A stretch of 64,000 nt of DNA from Sanghuangporus weigelae. Lineage: Eukaryota; Basidiomycota; Agaricomycetes; Hymenochaetales; Hymenochaetaceae. Where the stretch lies: the NCBI GenBank assembly GCA_033182465.1, contig CP137324.1:1116001-1180000 (forward strand). The letters are read 5' to 3'. Positions within the stretch are counted from its first letter, which is position 1. Each line of letters opens with the position of its first letter. Under the pieces are notes generated by a model that did no database searches, had not been told where the DNA came from, and saw only the letters and a list, made by a program, of their open reading frames with translations. This document shows, piece after piece, positions 58,156-64,000 of the stretch. Both the position numbers and the translations under genes were made by a program.

Positions 58156-58448
58156 AACTCTACCACATCAGGACATACTAACAAATATTTTTTCAAAGTG
58201 TTCAAAGTCTATCTCGATACAATGAAGGTTCTGTTCACTGATAATGGTGCTTAGGGATGATTTTCAAAGCTGTCCGAGCAGATCAGCGTATATGTGATCA
58301 CCGGATGTGCTTACCTGGTTGCATATTGCCAAAATTTTTGTTGACACCAGTCCTGCCGTGCTTGGTAACACTCAAATTATGATTTCCAAAGAAAATAATA
58401 TGCTGGAAGGCAGGGACAAATACCCTTCCAAAGGGCATGCCAGGTGGA

Positions 58449-58593
58449 GTTCCGTATATGGCGCATATGCCGTATACGGCATTTCTTTCCCAACTCTATA
58501 CGGGATACGGCCGTATATATACGGGCCGTATATTTTCTTCTTTTTCTCTTATACGATACAGCCGTATACGCATTATACGCATACGGTCGGAAC
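58449..58593. repeat. Palindromic GTATAC-rich element, right copy (inverted)
   Basis: Starts GTTCCGTATATGG and ends ATACGGTCGGAAC. Its reverse complement starts GTTCCGACCGTATGCGTAT and so matches the start of the left copy. The two copies therefore face each other across a 290-nt spacer. Confidence 0.65.
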
Positions 58594-59528
58594 ACTAGGT
58601 GGAGAACGAGAAGAGTGACATGGAACGCAGAAAAAATGCACAAATACCACGCTTTTCGATGGTCAGCGATAGAGCGCGTCTCTGAGTCAATTCAAAGAAC
58701 GCCCGCACTGGCTATCTATCATCGAGAGCTCCAAGCTATCAGGTTGTCTATCTCCTTGCCCCGCACTGACTCCTCCTATTCGAAGAAACTCCTGTCTCTG
58801 AGCACCGTTCACACGACGAATTTGGGCAACGCTTCCATCTCCTGTGCTACATAGCCAACGCACGAGTGTAACTCCGTTTAGTCACAGTTCTAAGTCCGAG
58901 ACCGAGTCTCACCTCGGCAACACCTCGGCAGCAGAGAAGGGTTTAGAGAAAATTTCGATTACGGCAGGGTGCGCCGCAATAAGAATCACGTTATGTGCGC
59001 TGGTTCAAAGCAAAGATTGATATCCTTACTTACGCTTAGGATGCGGCTTTTTCTGAATGCACGTTCTTTCAGAGTCTACAACCATTCAGAAAGATGCAAG
59101 AACAAACATGCGAACCGAGTTTGATGGCATGAAGGGGCTATGTGATATCGACTATCCCGGGCGGTGAGTGAATGGTGAAAGTTAACCCAGGCAGGCATTG
59201 TTGTTATTACAATTGTACCTGATACAGACAAAGCGGCAGAAACCGCCAGATAGTCCGGATTTCCGTGCCTTGGGTGGAGCACCTGTCGTCACTCTGTCGT
59301 CCGAAAACCGCCCGTCAGGAGTTGTCGGCCACTTTTCTTTAAGCTTAAGCACCAGTCTCTACGACAGGGAATGCGCAGTCGTTGACGACGAGTAGTGATA
59401 CCTGAAACGCAAACACTCAACCTTAGTCGTTTCGCGCGGAAAATGAGGACTTTTGACTGATATTTGACATTCGAAAGCTCGGCGTGTGCGGAAGGAACGT
59501 GCCAAGATGACAGAGAGCTTTACTTCGT

Positions 59529-59587
59529 CACGTGACAGAGGTGCGTCTTCGCAACCAACCAATCAGGATACTGTATCTTTGCACGTT
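59529..59587. promoter_or_regulatory. Pho4/NUC-1-type E-boxes upstream of PHO84
   Basis: CACGTG at 59529-59534 (context GTCACGTGAC) and CACGTT at 59582-59587, 295-355 nt before the PHO84 start. CACGTG and CACGTK are the binding sites of Pho4/NUC-1, which activates phosphate transporter genes under phosphate limitation in yeast and Neurospora. Use in this species is inferred. Confidence 0.45.
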
Positions 59588-59881
59588 CAAGGGACGAAAC
59601 AGGATGGCAAGGATGTTGACTTAAAAATACCAATAAAAGATCTTGGCCTAGAGTGCGGAATCGGGTGGATATGGAATTTGCATATGCTCTCCAAATCGCT
59701 CTCAGATCTATCTCGTGGCTCCTCTTGATGGCCGTCCGTGAACTTCGCAGGAACTACGGTGCCGTATCATCGTTTATTTCATATCATATATAGAGTCCTT
59801 TAGTCCACATGCGAGGCCCCCAAGACGGCCGCTCTTTCTTCCACCCAGTCGTCTTTCCTACATTCCTGCTTGTTTGTTGCG

Positions 59882-62026
59882 ATGGACAATGGCTACACTC
59901 CAGAAAAGACGTCCTCTCGCGGCTCTGTCGACATCCATGCTGCTGGTGATGTCTACCACCTCGACCAGCGCCGGCGTGCAGCCCTGGCCGAGGTCGATAA
60001 TGCCAAATTCTCGTCAATAACCCCGTCCAACCTTTTCTTTTATCAAAAAATTTGACATTTTTTGAACAGGCGGTTCCACGTTAAAGTGGTCCTGGTGGCA
60101 GGTGTCGGCTTCTTCACAGATGCGTAAGTATTTCCAGGTACAGCCCCAGTCGAGCAATTTTCTCACTCGTTTTCCGGACAGATACGATATCTTTGCTGTA
60201 AGGCGAACTTGTGACTCGTCTTCAACGGCGCCTAAATTAGATAATAGATCAATATAGCATCGACGATGCTCGGATACGTCTATGGTGCAAACCTGACCCT
60301 TAACCAGGACCAGGACCTGGGAATCAAGGTTGCTACCCCGGTTGGAACTCTCGTCGGACAGCTTCTCTTTGGCTGGCTTGCGGATCTGCTCGGTCGTAAA
60401 AGGATGTGTACGTATTTCATTCGATACTTCTTGCTGTACCTATCGTTTTTCGGTGCTTATCGACCCGAATGTCTGTTTTCAGACGGTATTGAATTAATGA
60501 TCATCATTATTGGTACCTTTGCACAAGCATTGTCTGGAGAAGCACATGCTGTAAACATACTCGGCGTGCTTATTGTCTGGCGATTCATTGTACGTGTCGA
60601 TGACTCGTTATTTTCTTCGGCGGACCTAATTCTCGACTTGAACAGATGGGTATTGGTATTGGAGGAGATTACCCGCTTTCTGCTACCATTGCCTCTGAGT
60701 TCTCCGCAACAAGAATCCGCGGTCGTTTAATGACTGCCGTCTTTGCCGCGCAAGGCTGGGGTAATTTGAGTAAGTTAATTTTAGACTATCGCATTCGTTA
60801 ATTTAATGATGATTTAATTTCACAGGCGCTTGCCTTGTCGCACTCATCGTCGTTTCTGCATACAAAACGTCCCTCTTAAACGACGACCCGACCGACTTAA
60901 AATCTGTCGACTTCATGTGGCGCTTGCTCATCGGCTTGGGATGCGTTCCCGGTTGTGTGGCACTCTACTTTCGTCTTACTATCCCCGAGACTCCACGTTT
61001 CACGATGGATGTAGAACGAAATGTCCACCAGGCAGCCGCAGATATCGATGCAGTCATTGCTCATGGCAAGTTCGGCTCAGATGCTGAAGTCGTCGAACGT
61101 GTTGTCGCACCGAAGGCCTCGAGACATGATTTCGCTCAGTACTTCGGCAAGTGGTCAAATATGAAGATCCTGATTGGTACAGCTTGGAGTTGGTTTGCTC
61201 TCGACGTAAGATTTTTCGCCGACAGTTGCTTGTTATATGCGCTGAGCCTCTCGATCGTTGTAGATTGCATTCTACGGTCTTGGTCTCAACTCTTCCATCA
61301 TCCTGGATGCCATTGGGTTTGGTAACCCTTCACCAGATGTTACAGGCACACAGAAAGTGTACGAAAACCTACACAACATCTGCGTCGGCAATCTCATTCT
61401 CTCAGTCGCTGGTCTCATTCCGGGATACTACGCCACGTTTCTAGTCATCGACAAGTGGGGACGGAAGCCTATCCAACTCATGGGCTTCATCATCCTTACG
61501 ATTCTATTCGTCATAATGGGTTTCGCGTACGACAAACTGACCGCATCGAGTGGCCCGAGGAAGGCATTCGTATTTCTGTACTGCCTTACGAACTTCTTCC
61601 AGAATTTCGGTCCGAACACGACGACGTTCGTCATTCCTGGGGAGGCTTTCCCGACGCGCTACAGGAGTACGGCTCACGGTATCTCTGCCGCGTCCGGTAA
61701 GCTCGGTGCTATCGTCGCTCAGGTCGGTTTTGCGCGGTTACGCAACATCGGTGGTACGAACCAGTTTGTCAAGCACATGTGAGTTTTCTCACTTTCCCTT
61801 CTCTCTTCCGATGTGTCAAATCAGAATACATGGAACTGACATGTGATGTTTTCTTAGTCTTGAGATCTTCGCTTTCTTCATGCTTACTGGAATCTTCTCG
61901 ACGCTGCTCATCCCGGAGACGATGAACCGCTCACTCGAGGAAATCTCGAACGAGAATCAGCAGGGCTTCATTGCTGGCCCGGCCGGACGAAGGTCCGGAG
62001 ATGCTACTCGATTAGAGAAAAAGTAG
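59882..62026 (+). CDS. PHO84: High-affinity inorganic phosphate transporter (Pho84 type)
   Basis: A proton-coupled phosphate symporter of the major facilitator superfamily in the plasma membrane. From ATG 59882 a short hydrophilic N-terminus ([20 protein letters not shown]) leads to [20 protein letters not shown], the first helix with the conserved TDAYD. Next are [20 protein letters not shown], the sugar-porter loop, [20 protein letters not shown] (the Pho84 signature [10 protein letters not shown]) and [16 protein letters not shown]. The middle loop has [20 protein letters not shown]. The second half has [55 protein letters not shown] and [20 protein letters not shown]. The C-terminus is [20 protein letters not shown] 62024-62026. 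Twelve helices and the phosphate-binding residues known from the family (Asp/Tyr region) are kept. Eight or so introns. Confidence 0.96.
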
Positions 62027-62999
62027 ACCGTGTCCATCTACTTCAAGTCTCTCTCTCCCCTCCTTCTCTATTTGTCTTGTCCATTGTATTGCGTCGCCCT
62101 GCCTCGACCCGGATCGGCTCGGTTTTTAATGTGTTGTTTTGCCTTTGTGGTTCTCTTGTTACTATTGCTTCTCCCGATCTCGGATGTACTCACTCACGCT
62201 TTCGGCTGTTAAGCTAGATTTCTGTTGTCACGACGACAGCTCCAATAAGGAAAAGGCATATCTTCAACGATGATAATTTTCAATCATTCCTCGCTTCATA
62301 AGTAGTGACCTGGACTTTACAGTCAAGATTAAGCTCCTTTTTTTACAAATACATTGCGTTACTGCCACTACATGTAGTCACCCGAAGAAGAGTCAGCCAG
62401 AGTCAGGAGAAGGAGTAGCGGAAAAGGCTCAAAATTTTAAACCGCTCTCATTAACATCCCAATTGCTTAGTGGCAATATCAATGCACAGAAGGGACTAAA
62501 AAGCCACATGAAACGAGCCAACGTTCGTCGGAGTAGGGGAAGGGTCTAGCGCCGGCCACACCGGCGATCGCGCGTCGCGATCGCTCCCGTCTCACGCCCC
62601 AACTTTTTCAAAATGTGGGGGAAATGTGCGTGAACCGCGGGAGACTCAAGCGAACAGAACAACAAATGAAAGAAGAGGAAATTTAAACCATCCGAAGTTC
62701 GCTCTTGAACTTTGTCTCGGATTTGTGGGTCCATAACCATTTACAAAGGACGATCAGCGCCGATCACGATCATCCTCGGGTACCCAAAATGGTCTGTACG
62801 TCCTACACCCGGGAAAATATTTAATAAAAATTTCCAGAAATTTCCAATTCCCTGCTTCGAATTGCAAACGATGAAACTCTCAGAGACGACCAGACGATCG
62901 GATAGTTGCAAAGATCGGTATCTTATGCAAGCTGAACAAGGGAAAAGTTAAGTATAGATTACAAGAAAAAGTCGTACTGGCAACCCTTATCCTCAATCA
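62027..62999. other. Intergenic between convergent genes
   Basis: About 970 nt with the 3' UTR of PHO84 and the 3' side of the right-edge gene. It contains a 21-nt CG-rich palindrome at 62564-62584. No gene or tRNA could be supported. Confidence 0.4.
62564..62584. repeat. CG-rich palindrome
   Basis: GCGATCGCG and CGCGATCGC arms around a one- or two-base centre (62564-62584), the only such sequence in an AT-rich intergenic stretch. It could form a hairpin in RNA or DNA. Confidence 0.5.
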
Positions 63000-64000
63000 T
63001 CAGTCGAAGCTCAGCACCCGCGACTCCGATCCAGATCCAGGCAGAGTAGAAGAAGAGAAGGTATGCATTGGAATCTCTTCGAAACTGCGTTCCACGAGCG
63101 TCGTGCTCGCTGTGTGACTTGCATGAATGCGCACGGAGCGTAGGCCCTCGGAAGTCAAGGACTTGTATGCACCACGAAGACGTAGGAGAAGTCGTGCACA
63201 GAGTATGCTGTGGATTACGCCCTGCGTCCTGAGCAAGGGCGTGTGAACGAATAAGTATCGAAGCTCTTGAGCTTCCGAATTATCTAGTGTGGGAAAGCAG
63301 AATAGACGTACAGGATGAGAATCGTCCGAAGGTTTCTCTGAATCCATTTTTAAGAAGAATTGTACGATCAGTGAGGCCTGGCGAGTTAGATAACATGGGA
63401 GAACACTCACGGTGGCGAGTAACAGAACCAACAAGTTCGCGAGCGAAGTTACTACGGGCGAATAGAATCAGAAGACGAAGTTTCACTTATGGTGCTTATT
63501 TACTCACCGAGAACACAAAGATAGTACAAGATACCTATCCGCGATAGAGGGAAGAGGGTCAGTCATGTGCTCTGGAAGAACCTTTATACCTACCATCTTT
63601 GACTACCATGCGCAGGATCCTCGATAATGAATATCCGTCTACATTTTTATTGGACATTGATCAAGTATAATCGTGATTTGTTGAAACTCACGGGAGAGGA
63701 ACGCTCTAGTAAGGATAAGGACGAGCATGACTGTGGTGAGCAAGTCAGAATCAGTTTGCGTGTTCATTTTCCTCCTTGGTACCCACAAGTTTCGTGAAAT
63801 AGGAGAACCAAATAGCATATCCAGAAATCCGTACTCTGATACACCACCACACATCCGGAACCGAACAACTCTGGTAATGATGCTATTCCACAATGAGCTG
63901 AGGAGACAGTAACAAGGATGGACTTGGCGCACTGGCTATAGCTGAAGTCGTGGCATGTATAGTTGCATATGTTGCCCCAACAACTCCAGGCTATGCAAAA
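63000..64000 (-). CDS. Multi-pass (7TM-like) membrane protein, C-terminal part, runs off right edge
   Basis: Read leftward, exons give SDLLTTVMLVLILTRAFLS (about 63690-63750), SRILRMVVKDG joined to ILYYLCVL across an intron (63535-63590), VTSLANLLVLLLATV with a further intron, then PLLRTQGVIHSILCARLLLR followed by LRGAYKSLTSEG, and a Ser/Thr/Glu-rich tail ending SRVLSFD, TGA at 63000. The helix-loop pattern 'DGILYYlcvl...aNLlvll' and 'QGVxxSILcaRLLLxLRgAY' is that of the DUF6533/DUF6534-type membrane proteins expanded in agaricomycetes; function unknown. It is related in type to the gene at the left edge, but its tail is different. The start and N-terminal helices lie beyond the window. Confidence 0.75.

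Larger units (their letters stand above)
57567..59881. other. Long divergent intergenic region (2.3 kb) with repeats
   Basis: Between the LENG1-like gene (minus) and PHO84 (plus). It holds an inverted pair of GTATAC-rich elements (58019-58155 and 58449-58593), about 290 nt of AT-rich spacer between them, and phosphate-type E-boxes near 59530. A frame from 59507 to 59728 is open but covers those sites and looks non-coding. The 58600-59480 part shows no gene I can support. Confidence 0.45.

Noticed and set aside
58307-58854. Plus-strand frames through the GTATAC-rich repeat (Tyr/Arg/Ile-rich)
   Set aside because: The reading is produced by the repeat itself (TAT-ACG-G), not by coding selection.
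59507-59728. Small open frame upstream of PHO84 (MTESFTSSRDRGASS...)
   Set aside because: Short, no recognisable motif, and it overlaps the likely phosphate control sites; more likely promoter DNA than a gene.

Overview
The window is nuclear DNA of a filamentous basidiomycete, most likely an agaricomycete. The evidence is dense gene packing on both strands, many short introns (mostly 45-70 nt, GT...AG), and gene families typical of mushrooms: multi-spanning DUF6533/6534-type membrane proteins at both edges, an F-box/leucine-rich protein, a single-pass lumenal glycoprotein, Svf1, and a low-complexity glycine-zipper protein. There is no rRNA, tRNA or CRISPR array that I could support, and no sign of a virus copy. 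I give gene spans as start codon to stop codon, with introns inside. Most splice junctions were checked by keeping the reading frame across them by eye.

Layout. 1-9.4 kb: the 3' part of a 7TM-like gene, an ER protein disulfide isomerase with a C-terminal REEL, a decaying tandem array of a helical, possibly membrane-active protein (one copy readable, two eroded), the RNase H2 catalytic subunit and a Gln-rich protein. 9.5-15.6 kb: the tri-snRNP protein SART1/Snu66, a mitochondrial RMND1/DUF155 protein and an Acl4-like TPR protein. 15.6-21.5 kb: a Tc1/mariner-type MITE, an unknown gene, an F-box protein and Svf1. 21.6-31.2 kb: a formamidase split into about 26 exons (one of only 6 nt), an alpha-arrestin with a very long proline-rich tail, mitochondrial ribosomal protein uL30m and PP2A methylesterase. 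31.2-35.4 kb: a second MITE and a protein with eight glycine-zipper repeats. 35.6-45 kb: TopBP1/Dpb11, the ribosome-biogenesis ATPase Rix7, Coa6 and a membrane glycoprotein. 45.2-57.6 kb: a TBC Rab-GAP, homoaconitase (Lys4), trimethyllysine dioxygenase, ketol-acid reductoisomerase (Ilv5) and a LENG1-like CIR-domain protein. 57.6-64 kb: an inverted pair of elements rich in CCGTATACGG, the phosphate transporter Pho84, and a second 7TM-like gene running off the right edge.

Most genes are unrelated housekeeping genes. Some themes recur: mitochondrial functions (RMND1, uL30m, Coa6, Lys4, TMLH, Ilv5), and nitrogen, phosphate and amino-acid metabolism with plausible control sites upstream (GATA cluster before formamidase, CACGTG before PHO84, a Gcn4-type site before ILV5). 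All three transposon-like elements lie between divergently transcribed genes. The features I would look at first are the glycine-zipper repeat protein, the decaying tandem array near 3.6-6.6 kb, the formamidase micro-exon and the GTATAC-rich palindromic elements.
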